A DNA stretch of 64,000 bases, from contig JAFDXI010000102.1 in assembly GCA_018268035.1 (NCBI GenBank), positions 215,365 through 279,364 of the forward strand, read 5' to 3'. Both the position numbers and the translations under genes were made by a program. Of the stretch, positions 1 through 7,489 are shown piece after piece. Position 1 is the first letter of the stretch. Each line of letters opens with the position of its first letter. The notes under the pieces are model-generated. The model saw nothing but the letters and a program-made list of their open reading frames with translations. It searched no databases and was not told where the DNA came from. Origin of the DNA: Bacteroidota bacterium. Its GTDB lineage: Bacteria; Bacteroidota; Bacteroidia; Chitinophagales; Chitinophagaceae.

Positions 1-614
1 CTTCCAATTACAAAACCCAATATTGGTATCAGTATCAAAATAAATAATGTGAGCTGCACGCTCATGACCAACAGTGTACCCAGGGTAATGATAATTGTAA
101 GCGGATCTTTTATCCATCCTTCCAAAACACCCACAACAGAATTTTCTACTTCAGCAATATCATTGGTAATCCTGCTGATTAAATCACCTTTTCTTTTTTC
201 AGTAAAATAACCAATAGGCAGGTGTAAAATTTTATCATACAGTTCTGCTCTCAACCTGTTAACGATTGAGTTTTTAGTAGGGTTAAGCGTGTAAGATGCG
301 AGATAGAGAAAAAGGTTTTTTAAGAAAATGGAAGAAATAATAAAAATACAGATAAGCCCCAATGTTCGCACTTTCCCCACTTTCGGGTCGGATATGGATG
401 ATGTCAAAATTTTCCTGATTTCACTTACAACAGGATTGTTGGATTGTTGTATGATGCCTGATGAGCCAGTATTAAAAATCAATTCCAAAAATGGCATGAG
501 CATACCGATAGATAAAATAGAAAACACGATAGACAAAACAGTGAATATAAAATACAGGAATACCTTGAGTTTATAATTTTTCAGGTAAGCAAAGACCCTT
601 GAATATTTTTTCAT
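1..614 (-). CDS. ABC exporter (MsbA-like), N-terminal membrane part, cut by window edge
   Basis: The minus strand reads an uninterrupted frame from an ATG at 614 down to base 1, giving about 204 residues with no stop. The product starts MKKYSRVFAYLKNYK and continues with hydrophobic helices near residues 15-40, 90-110 and 175-200. It contains the ABC-exporter coupling region, with an LYDKILHLPIGYFTEKRKGD-like stretch followed by a DLISRITNDI-like one, which is typical of the type I exporter transmembrane domain (MsbA/lipid A or multidrug exporters). The nucleotide-binding domain lies beyond the window, so Walker motifs cannot be checked. The gene is divergent from rbfA. The substrate is unknown; lipid or drug export is the usual role in this family. 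Confidence 0.85.
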   Translation of the reverse strand, partial: MKKYSRVFAYLKNYKLKVFLYFIFTVLSIVFSILSIGMLMPFLELIFNTGSSGIIQQSNNPVVSEIRKILTSSISDPKVGKVRTLGLICIFIISSIFLKNLFLYLASYTLNPTKNSIVNRLRAELYDKILHLPIGYFTEKRKGDLISRITNDIAEVENSVVGVLEGWIKDPLTIIITLGTLLVMSVQLTLFILILIPILGFVIG

Positions 615-692
615 CAAATTAGTTATTTATCAATGCTGCTGAATTTTCTGTCTTATTAACAATCAAATTACAACAGTCATTTTTAAAAAAAT

Positions 693-728
693 CACCCGGT
701 TGTAATGCATAGTTCTTAATGCCGGGTG
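693..728. repeat. 7-bp GC-rich inverted repeat in the ABC transporter/rbfA intergenic region
   Basis: CACCCGG at 693-699 is matched perfectly by CCGGGTG at 722-728 across a 22-base spacer. It lies in AT-rich DNA between two divergent genes and would fall in the 5' leader of the minus-strand transporter transcript. It could be an operator or an mRNA structure; nothing further identifies it. Confidence 0.35.
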
Positions 729-789
729 TAACGCCACAACTATTTGTTATAATCTCATTTAATCATGGCATTTGTTGTTAATTTTACCG

Positions 790-824
790 CAAAGGTAATA
801 GTATGGAAGAAGGTAAAAGACAAA
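790..824 (-). promoter_or_regulatory. Possible Bacteroidota promoter for the ABC transporter gene
   Basis: Read on the minus strand, TACCTTTG (797 to 790) matches the Bacteroidota -7 consensus TAnnTTTG exactly. A TTTG (824 to 821) lies upstream, but the 23-base spacer is slightly longer than the usual 19-21. It would give a leader of about 170 bases before the ATG at 614, and it overlaps the first codons of rbfA. Confidence 0.35.
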
Positions 825-1192
825 AACAGGTAGCAGCTGTGCTTTCGGAAGATTTGAATGATATTTTCAGGAGGTTAAACCTGAATATGATTGATGGAGG
901 GATGGTGTCAATATCTTCAGTAAAAGTGACTCCTGACCTGTTGGAAGCAAGAATTTATATCAGCATGTTTAAAGTGGAAAATGAAAAAACAGCATTGAAA
1001 AGAATTGAATCTCATGCCTGGGAAATTAAAAAAGAGCTGACGGCAAGGGTAAAACATCAACTCAGAAGGATGCCTGTTTTAAAATTTTATTTAGATGATA
1101 CCCTCGACCATGTATTTAAAATGGAAGCGCTCTTCAAACAAATTGAAGAAGAGCGGAAACAGCATACCCCGGAAGAAGGGAATAAATCGTAA
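803..1192 (+). CDS. rbfA: Ribosome-binding factor A
   Basis: A 129-residue protein with the RbfA KH-like fold. It starts MEEGKRQKQVAAVLSEDLND and contains the family region VTPDLLEARIYISMF followed by RRMPVLKFYLDDTLDHV, whose second half corresponds to the conserved R-x-P-L-x-F-x-x-D segment of RbfA. RbfA binds the 30S subunit during late 16S rRNA 5'-end maturation and cold adaptation. The length is normal for the family. The ATG at 803 fits the usual N-terminus. The next gene, a LolC/E-like permease, starts 40 bases downstream on the same strand, a pairing often seen in Bacteroidota, so the two are probably cotranscribed. Confidence 0.93.
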   Translation: MEEGKRQKQVAAVLSEDLNDIFRRLNLNMIDGGMVSISSVKVTPDLLEARIYISMFKVENEKTALKRIESHAWEIKKELTARVKHQLRRMPVLKFYLDDTLDHVFKMEALFKQIEEERKQHTPEEGNKS

Positions 1193-1232
1193 GACATCAT
1201 TTTATTTATAATCCCATTTGCCGGATTGAATT

Positions 1233-2450
1233 ATGAATTTTCTTTTTGCCTGGCGTTATTTCAAATCAAAAAAATCTACCAATGCCATCAATATCATTGC
1301 ATGGATAAGTATGGTGGCTATATTGGTGAGCACAACAGCTTTAATTATTGTGCTGAGTGTGTTCAATGGTTTTGAAAGCCTGGTAAAAAATCTTTATGGT
1401 GATTTTTATGCCGATATAAAAGTAGAGCCCGCCACTGGTAAATTTTTTACAGCAGATTCGGCATTGATTAATAAAATAAAATCAGTAAAAGATATCCGTG
1501 CCCTGAGTTTTACTGCCGAAGAAAAAGCTGTGTTGGTGAATGGCGATTACCAAACAATTGTTTACCTGAAAGGTGTGGATGGAAATTATAATGTGGTCAA
1601 CAAATTGTCACATTACATCACTTCAGGTAAATATGATCTTGGCAGTGTGGATGCACCGGCAATTGTTTCCGGTTCAGGAATTGCTAATGCTGTAGGTGCA
1701 GACCCGCAATCACCATTTAATAACCTTGTTGTTTATCTTCCAAACCGCAAAGCAAAAAACTTTAACAGCCTTGATGCCATGCATTCGTATGGCGTAAAAC
1801 CCTCCGGTATTTTTTCTGTGCAACAGGAGTTTGATGATAAATATGTTTTCACCAATCTTGCATTTGTTCAGTATATGCTCGATCTTGAACCTGATCAATA
1901 TACAGGTATAGAAGTGGCTGCCAACAACCCCAATGAAATTGATCAGATACAACATCAACTACAAAAGATGTTGGGCAATACTTATATGATCCAAACAAGG
2001 TACCAGCAAAATCAGAGTTTGTTTACTGTAATGCAAATTGAAAAATGGGTGATCTATGGAATTTTATCATTGATTTTGATTGTGGCTGCATTTAATATGA
2101 TAGGCGCATTGACAATGCTGGTGTTGGAAAAAGAAAAAGATATTGCAGTATTAAAAGCAATGGGCGCATCTGAAAACAGGATACAGAAAATATTTTTGAA
2201 TGAAGGTTTTGTATTGGCAGGTGCAGGTGGGATTCTTGGGATGATAGTTGCTTTTATCATCTGTTTTATTCAGATAAAATATAAGCTCATAAAATTGCAG
2301 GGCGGCACATTTATTATTGATTATTATCCGGTGCAAATGGTACCACAGGATTTTTTACTCGTTGGCTTTACTGTTTTAATTATTTCGCTCATCGCATCAT
2401 GGATACCTGCTAAAAAAGCAGCCGGGCAATTTTATTCGCTGAAGAGTTAA
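1233..2450 (+). CDS. FtsX-family permease, LolC/LolE-like
   Basis: A 405-residue inner-membrane protein. An N-terminal helix (about residues 20-45) is followed by a periplasmic MacB-PCD-like domain (about 50-250) and three C-terminal helices (about 270-300, 325-345, 375-395) of the FtsX domain. The KEKDIAVLKAMGAS motif after the second helix is characteristic of LolC/E and FtsX permeases. The family partners with a LolD ATPase to extract lipoproteins from the inner membrane; no ATPase gene is adjacent here. The length matches LolC/E (about 400-415). It probably shares an operon with rbfA. Lipoprotein release is the best guess; a general MacB-type role is the alternative. Confidence 0.85.
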   Translation: MNFLFAWRYFKSKKSTNAINIIAWISMVAILVSTTALIIVLSVFNGFESLVKNLYGDFYADIKVEPATGKFFTADSALINKIKSVKDIRALSFTAEEKAVLVNGDYQTIVYLKGVDGNYNVVNKLSHYITSGKYDLGSVDAPAIVSGSGIANAVGADPQSPFNNLVVYLPNRKAKNFNSLDAMHSYGVKPSGIFSVQQEFDDKYVFTNLAFVQYMLDLEPDQYTGIEVAANNPNEIDQIQHQLQKMLGNTYMIQTRYQQNQSLFTVMQIEKWVIYGILSLILIVAAFNMIGALTMLVLEKEKDIAVLKAMGASENRIQKIFLNEGFVLAGAGGILGMIVAFIICFIQIKYKLIKLQGGTFIIDYYPVQMVPQDFLLVGFTVLIISLIASWIPAKKAAGQFYSLKS

Positions 2451-2579
2451 GCTGGAATTGATGTGATTAATTTTTCAAAATTGATTTCTTACATAAGCTA
2501 TTTCAAACTGCATTGTTGTAGAAAATAATTTATAGTTCTTAAACACTATTGTTTGACAAAGCATATTAATATTTTACTT

Positions 2580-2652
2580 TTCAAGACCTTGCCCACCAAA
2601 GACGGGCAGGCTCCCCAACTCCTTCTCTAAAAGAGAGGTGGCTTAGAACCCT
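2580..2652. repeat. GC-richer intergenic segment resembling a dispersed repeat remnant
   Basis: Within an AT-rich gap, about 70 bases stand out by composition. They contain TGCCC...GGGCA and a CTCT...AGAG inverted pair followed by GAGGTGGCTTAG. The segment resembles the dispersed palindromic intergenic repeats common in Bacteroidota genomes. Only one copy is present in the window, so repeat status is an inference. Confidence 0.3.
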
Positions 2653-2760
2653 TACCGGTAAAGAGTTTCAGGTATTTTAATAATTATAGTCAGCTTTCAA
2701 TTGTTTTTTATAATTCACCAATATTGTATAAGTAAAGGGAGCATCATACATTTGAAAAAT

Positions 2761-3504
2761 ATGCCTTCATCAATAAAAAATAAAACTGGCAGGACGGTGC
2801 TTGTGCTTGGTGCAAATTCAGATGTAGCAAAGGAAGCTATAAAACTATATGTGCAGGATGGATATGCTGTCATTGCAGCATCAAGAAGCATCAATGAGTT
2901 AAATAATTTTGTGCAGCAAAATGGTTTTAACAACAGTGTCATCATTCAGTATTTCGATGCGGTTGATTATCATTCACATAAAAAGTTTTATGATGGACTG
3001 CCACAAAAACCCAGTATTGTTTTATATGCTGCAGGATTTTTAAAAGACAATGAAGCTGCAATGCATGAATGGGAAGGGGCACATCAGATGATGCAGGTAC
3101 ATTACTGCGGAGCTGTTTCCATCCTCAATATTATTGTTGCGGATGAAGAAAATAAACAGCTTGAAAAAATTGTAGGGTTATCATCGCTTTCAGGTGTGAG
3201 GGGCAGGAAGAGTAATTTTATTTATGGCAGCACCAAAGCTGCATTCACACAATATTTTGCAGGACTAAGGCAATATCTTTTTGCAAGAAAAATAAGTGTC
3301 CATGTAATTGTAGCCGGTTATATCCGTAGTAAAATGACAGCAGGCTTAAACCTCCCTGAGTCATTGATGCTGGAGCCTTCATTCATTGCGAAATCTGTAG
3401 TGGATACACCAAGGCGATTTATAATTGTTCCGGGAATAAAATGGAAAATAATTTACCAGGTATTAAGAATAATGCCGGAAAGGTTAGTGGCAAAATTGCC
3501 GTGA
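2761..3504 (+). CDS. Short-chain dehydrogenase/reductase
   Basis: A protein of about 247 residues when started at the ATG at 2761; a TTG 60 bases upstream would add a poorly structured extension. The N-terminus VLVLGANSDVAKEAIKLY is a nucleotide-binding Rossmann motif of the variant GA-S-D-x-A type. LSSLSGVRGRKSNFIYGSTKAA carries the SDR catalytic Ser, Tyr and Lys (YGSTK). VAGYIRSKMT is the equivalent of the PG-x-x-x-T segment. It therefore has the complete catalytic set of a classical SDR and resembles DprE2-like or decaprenylphosphoryl-ribose reductases in the GANSD motif. The substrate is unknown. The gene stands alone between convergent and divergent neighbours. Confidence 0.8.
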   Translation: MPSSIKNKTGRTVLVLGANSDVAKEAIKLYVQDGYAVIAASRSINELNNFVQQNGFNNSVIIQYFDAVDYHSHKKFYDGLPQKPSIVLYAAGFLKDNEAAMHEWEGAHQMMQVHYCGAVSILNIIVADEENKQLEKIVGLSSLSGVRGRKSNFIYGSTKAAFTQYFAGLRQYLFARKISVHVIVAGYIRSKMTAGLNLPESLMLEPSFIAKSVVDTPRRFIIVPGIKWKIIYQVLRIMPERLVAKLP

Positions 3505-3559
3505 AAAAAATGAGATTTTCTGTAGGCAGCCAATACAGTATATCACAAATCATTGTTGC

Positions 3560-3585
3560 AAAAAAAAGCCGGAAATAATTCCGGC
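3560..3585 (-). terminator. Rho-independent terminator for the Nfu gene
   Basis: A perfect 7-bp stem (GCCGGAA at 3568-3574, TTCCGGC at 3579-3585, 4-base loop) is followed on the minus strand by a run of eight T (3567 to 3560). It lies 28 bases past the stop codon of the Nfu gene. Confidence 0.75.
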
Positions 3586-3613
3586 GCTGTTGATATGATT
3601 ATAAAAATTTTTT

Positions 3614-4213
3614 TTATTCTGCTTCAGCCACCACTTCTTTCACTTCAGGTATCATGCGTTTCATCATACTTTCAATACCTGCTTTTAAAGTTACCATTGA
3701 TGAAGGGCAACCACTGCAACTACCCTGTAACATTAAACTCACCACACCATCTTCATAATTTCTAAACTGTATAGCGCCGCCATCCATCTCCACTGCAGGT
3801 CGCACATAATTGTCGAGCAATTCTTTAATACGTTTTACCACATCGGTATCATTGCTCAATATAATATTGCCTGTATCCTGTTTCATTTTAGCCACTTCTT
3901 CTTCATTGATAATAGGGCTACCATTTTCAAGATAATCTTTCAGGAATTGTTTAACGGAAGGGATGACATCCAGCCAGTCTTCTGTGTCGGAAGTTTTTGT
4001 GAGTGTAATAAAATTACTCGCAATAAACACCCCTTTAATAAATGGGAAGCTAAATAACTCTTTTGCCAAAGGGCTTGCATCTGCCTGGCTCTCATCCTGG
4101 AAATCAATGCTTTTACCCGGGTATAAAAGTTTATTGGCAACAAACTTCATAGTTTCCGGGTTAGGTGTCATTTCCGTATAAATACTGATGATGGGATTTC
4201 CTGTTTTTATCAT
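3614..4213 (-). CDS. NifU/Nfu-type iron-sulfur cluster scaffold
   Basis: A protein of 199 residues from the ATG at 4213; a longer frame exists, but its first 30 residues do not fit the family. The N-terminal half (about 1-95) is an Nfu N domain beginning YTEMTPNPETMKFV, as in the Nfu1/HIRIP5 family. The C-terminal half (about 120-199) is the NifU-like domain, with the cluster-binding motif CSGC at residues 166-169 in a GSCSGCPSS context. Nfu proteins bind a [4Fe-4S] cluster at the dimer interface and pass it to apo-enzymes in the cytosol. All key residues are present. It is monocistronic, with a strong terminator directly behind it. Confidence 0.9.
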   Translation of the reverse strand: MIKTGNPIISIYTEMTPNPETMKFVANKLLYPGKSIDFQDESQADASPLAKELFSFPFIKGVFIASNFITLTKTSDTEDWLDVIPSVKQFLKDYLENGSPIINEEEVAKMKQDTGNIILSNDTDVVKRIKELLDNYVRPAVEMDGGAIQFRNYEDGVVSLMLQGSCSGCPSSMVTLKAGIESMMKRMIPEVKEVVAEAE

Positions 4214-4945
4214 TGAAGAAAATTTTAAAGTGCGAAAATACAAAAGAATACATGAATGGATTCTTAATAAAAACCCTGCATTTATCATTTCATTTACGAA
4301 CATGGAAAAATCTGAATACCGGCAACCAGAACGATTTTATTTGAGCTGTTAAATAATCTAAGAATCTATTAATGGACTAAGTGCAGTAGTTTGATTGCAA
4401 AATAAAGAAGGGGTTTTGGAAGGAAAATGAGTAAATATGAATAAAGAAATATTATAAAATGAACTATAAGACAGTCAGGATTTCAAATAATTATTAAAGT
4501 ATGTAAAAGTGCAATTATGAGTATTATACAAGATGAAATTATTGACAATAGTTTGACATAAGATTTGTAAGTAAGTAAGCAAAAAAATAAAAGTATGAAA
4601 CTTCCCAGTTTGGGTTTTACCTGAAGAAGTGAAAATGATGTCTAAAATAATAAAAAGAAAACTTGCAGGAAATTATGCAGTGTACTCTATTTTTATAATA
4701 CTCATCATTGATTAGTCACAGCACACAACCTGAATAAAAAAAGGTCTTAATGCGCTCATATAAAAACATTTGTAAAAGCTCGGTAGAGCAAATTATTAAA
4801 TATCATATTCGCAAATCCCAATAACGTTATACCCATTCAAGCATTTTTTTGCAAAAAAATCCTTTTCCTTCACCTGATGATGGAATATTTTATCTTGTAT
4901 TTTGCAATTGATTTAATCATATTAAGGTAAACAGAATAATAAAAC
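4214..4945. other. Non-coding gap of about 730 bases
   Basis: Very AT-rich DNA between two divergent genes. I find only frames of fewer than about 30 codons, none with family resemblance, and no tRNA or clear hairpin. It should hold the promoters of both flanking genes, but I see no full consensus match. Confidence 0.6.
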
Positions 4946-5761
4946 ATGAAGATTGATTTTTTTTGTCCCCGCTGGGGAGCGGAACATATTCCATGGAAAG
5001 AATTTTGCAGGCAGGTATCAGCAGCTGGTTATTCAGGTATTGAATCACCGGCACCATCAGACCCGGATGAAAAAAATGAAATGAAAAATGCAATTGATAA
5101 ACATGGCTTGCTTTTTATCGGCCAGTATTATCAATCGTTTGAAAAAGATTTTCAAACACATCTTCACAACTTCAGGTTGCACCTGCAGAATATGCAAATA
5201 CTTAACTGTACATTGATCGATTCACAAACAGGAAAAGATTATTTTTCGACAGAACAGAATATTGAACTGTTCAAAGCAGCAGATGAATTTTCTTTATCAA
5301 GTGGTATAACAGTAGCACACGAAACACACCGCAATAAAGCGTTGTATGCTGCACACAGGTTTGGTGAGCTTGCGTCAATTTTTCCTAAACTAAAAATCAC
5401 TGCTGATTTTTCTCACTGGTGTTGTGTTTCTGAAAGCTTGCTTGAACAACAGCAGGAAATGATGGAGATAGCAATCAGTAAATCTATTCATATTCATGCA
5501 AGAGTAGGCAATGAAGAATCACCGCAAGTGTCTGACCCGCGGGCACCTGAATATGAACAGGCTTTTGCTGCACACATGCAATGGTGGGATAAAATTGTAG
5601 CTCAACGGCAGGAGCAGGGCGTTGCACAATTAACAATTACACCTGAGTTTGGGCCGCCACCCTATATGCCTACCATTCCATTTGCAAAAACACCGGTAGC
5701 CAATCAATGGGAATTAAACTTGTTTATGATGGAATGCCTGAAACAAAGATACAACAGTTAA
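4946..5761 (+). CDS. Sugar phosphate isomerase/epimerase-like TIM barrel
   Basis: A 271-residue xylose-isomerase-like (AP endonuclease family 2) TIM barrel. It starts MKIDFFCPRWGAEHIPW and carries the expected acidic and histidine metal-site segments: GYSGIESPAP, VAHETHRNKALY, ITADFSHWCC, HIHARVG and TITPEFGPPPY. These match the layout of hydroxypyruvate isomerase/IolE/IolI-like enzymes, in which one divalent metal is bound by two Glu, an Asp and a His. There is no signal peptide, so it acts in the cytosol. The actual sugar is not evident. It stands alone, with long gaps on both sides. Confidence 0.75.
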   Translation: MKIDFFCPRWGAEHIPWKEFCRQVSAAGYSGIESPAPSDPDEKNEMKNAIDKHGLLFIGQYYQSFEKDFQTHLHNFRLHLQNMQILNCTLIDSQTGKDYFSTEQNIELFKAADEFSLSSGITVAHETHRNKALYAAHRFGELASIFPKLKITADFSHWCCVSESLLEQQQEMMEIAISKSIHIHARVGNEESPQVSDPRAPEYEQAFAAHMQWWDKIVAQRQEQGVAQLTITPEFGPPPYMPTIPFAKTPVANQWELNLFMMECLKQRYNS

Positions 5762-5953
5762 GGCAGTGGTTTATTGAAATATATCTTGACAAAAAAATCA
5801 GTTGCTTAATTATCAGAAAAATATTCTTTGATAATAAGCGCTTAAATTCATCGAATAGTAAAGAATTGTGTTGCGGTTACAAATTTTCATACTAAGATTT
5901 GAAAATTACAATCTGATGAATTCATGATGCAGTTATAACACCAATATTTCATT

Positions 5954-5986
5954 TTTGAAATAGAAAAAATTTGCATCTTAGTTTTG
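5954..5986 (+). promoter_or_regulatory. Bacteroidota-type promoter for the MFS transporter
   Basis: TTTG at 5954-5957, a 21-base spacer and TAGTTTTG at 5979-5986 match the Bacteroidota sigma-factor consensus TTTG-N19-21-TAnnTTTG exactly. Transcription should start near 5993. The upstream TTG at 5984 therefore lies inside the promoter, which favours the TTG at 6005 as start codon. Confidence 0.6.
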
Positions 5987-6004
5987 CAATCTAAAATTTG
6001 TAGA

Positions 6005-7213
6005 TTGAAAGTTGACAATGCAACCGCAGCCGTTCAGCCAAAAACAATTTTTCCTGTTTTAATTGCGATTAGTTTATCGCATCTGCTGAATGATACCATG
6101 CAATCGCTGATACCTTCCATTTATCCTATCGTCAAAAATTCTTTTCATTTAAGTTTTACACAAATAGGTTTTATTACGCTGGCATTTCAATTGTCAGCGT
6201 CGTTGTTTCAACCACTGGTAGGCAATTTTACAGATAAGAAACCACAACCTTTTTCACTCGCAGCTGGAATGACTTTTAGCCTCATTGGTTTAGTACTTTT
6301 ATCAAAGGCGCCAAACTACACACTTGTTTTAATTGCAGTAAGTTTGATAGGGATTGGATCTTCAGTCTTTCATCCTGAGGCTTCAAAGCTGGCTTATATG
6401 GCAGCGGGTAGCAGAAGGGGGTTGGCCCAATCTATTTTCCAGGTTGGTGGCAATGCGGGCAGTTCTATCGGGCCTTTGCTGGCGGCACTTATTATTGAGC
6501 CTTATGGTCAAAAAAATATCCTGTGGTTTTCTCTGCTCGCTTTCACAGCCATCATCATATTAACCAGGCTGGGCTTTTGGTACCGCAATCATCTTTCCCT
6601 CCGGAAACAATCGAAAAAGATGATTGCAGAAGTGCGGATGCATTTATCAAAAGCAAAGATTGTAAGCAGTGTTATCATCCTGCTTGTGCTTATTTTTTCA
6701 AAATATTTCTATCTCGCTTCCATGTCGAGTTATTATACTTTTTATCTTATTCATAAATTTCATGTATCGGTTCAGGCATCACAGATATATTTATTTATTT
6801 TCCTCGTGGCAGTAGCAGCAGGTACTATTTTGGGTGGCCCTTTGGGTGACAGGTTTGGAAGAAAATATGTGATCTGGTTTTCAATTTTGGGGGTAGCGCC
6901 TTTTACTTTATTATTACCACATGTTGGGCTTTTCTTTACCTGTGTACTCTCCATCATCATTGGTATTATCATTGCATCTGCATTTCCGGCAATACTGGTA
7001 TATGCACAGGAATTATTGCCCGGGAAAATCGGCATGGTATCAGGATTATTTTATGGTTTTGCTTTTGGAATGGGTGGCTTAGGCTCAGCAGTTTTAGGTG
7101 CATTGGCAGATAAAACCAGTATCGAATATGTTTACCAATTGTGTGCTTACCTGCCATTGATCGGATTGCTAACTGCATTCCTGCCCAATCTGAAGAAAAC
7201 CGCTCATCCTTAA
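6005..7213 (+). CDS. MFS transporter, fosmidomycin-resistance (Fsr)-like
   Basis: About 402 residues when started at the TTG at 6005, chosen because an earlier TTG at 5984 overlaps the probable promoter; no ATG is available near the N-terminus. The protein has about 12 hydrophobic helices in two bundles with a central loop near residues 195-215. Family-like segments are SHLLNDTMQSLIPSIYPI in helix 1, GSSVFHPEASKLAY in helix 4 and GGPLGDRFGRKYV between helices 8 and 9. The FHPEA motif is typical of the Fsr/YfnC drug-efflux family. It is an inner-membrane secondary exporter; the substrate in this organism is unknown. Confidence 0.82.
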   Translation: MKVDNATAAVQPKTIFPVLIAISLSHLLNDTMQSLIPSIYPIVKNSFHLSFTQIGFITLAFQLSASLFQPLVGNFTDKKPQPFSLAAGMTFSLIGLVLLSKAPNYTLVLIAVSLIGIGSSVFHPEASKLAYMAAGSRRGLAQSIFQVGGNAGSSIGPLLAALIIEPYGQKNILWFSLLAFTAIIILTRLGFWYRNHLSLRKQSKKMIAEVRMHLSKAKIVSSVIILLVLIFSKYFYLASMSSYYTFYLIHKFHVSVQASQIYLFIFLVAVAAGTILGGPLGDRFGRKYVIWFSILGVAPFTLLLPHVGLFFTCVLSIIIGIIIASAFPAILVYAQELLPGKIGMVSGLFYGFAFGMGGLGSAVLGALADKTSIEYVYQLCAYLPLIGLLTAFLPNLKKTAHP

Positions 7214-7238
7214 AACCTTTATTTTATTTAAACAAAAA

Positions 7239-7263
7239 AACCCTGCAAAATTGCAAGGTTTTA
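7239..7263 (-). terminator. Terminator of tRNA-His, possibly bidirectional
   Basis: AACCCTGCAA (7239-7248) pairs with TTGCAAGGTT (7251-7260) with one G-T wobble. On the minus strand the hairpin is followed by seven T (the A run at 7234-7240), directly after the tRNA 3' end. On the plus strand it is followed by only a short T run, so it may also serve the MFS gene. Confidence 0.65.
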
Positions 7264-7265
7264 TG

Positions 7266-7340
7266 GGAGAATGATGGGATTCGAACCCACGGCCTTCAGA
7301 GCCACAATCTGACGCTCTAACCAACTGAGCTACACCCTCC
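7266..7340 (-). tRNA. tRNA-His (anticodon GTG)
   Basis: The minus strand folds into a full cloverleaf. The acceptor stem is GAGGGTG/CATTCTC, with the extra 5' G (G-1, position 7340) paired to C73 (7266), as is characteristic of bacterial tRNA-His. The D arm has GCTCAGTTGGTTAGAGC, the anticodon stem is TCAGA/TCTGA around a TTGTGGC loop (anticodon GTG), and the T arm has GGGTTCGAATCCC. The CCA end is not encoded. Confidence 0.96.
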
Positions 7341-7489
7341 ATATTTTATGGGCTGCAAAAATAATCGAATTAAGCATCCCATGCAAAATACTATGGCATG
7401 ATTTACGTATATTTAATTGTTCAGTTCTTGTTAATTCATCCATTAAAAAAATGGACTTCTTTTTTTTACTCTAATTTTGAAAGCTTAAT

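Noticed and set aside
5707..5895. 62-codon frame overlapping the end of the TIM-barrel gene
   Set aside because: Its first part is an out-of-frame reading of the gene and its tail is AT-rich non-coding DNA.
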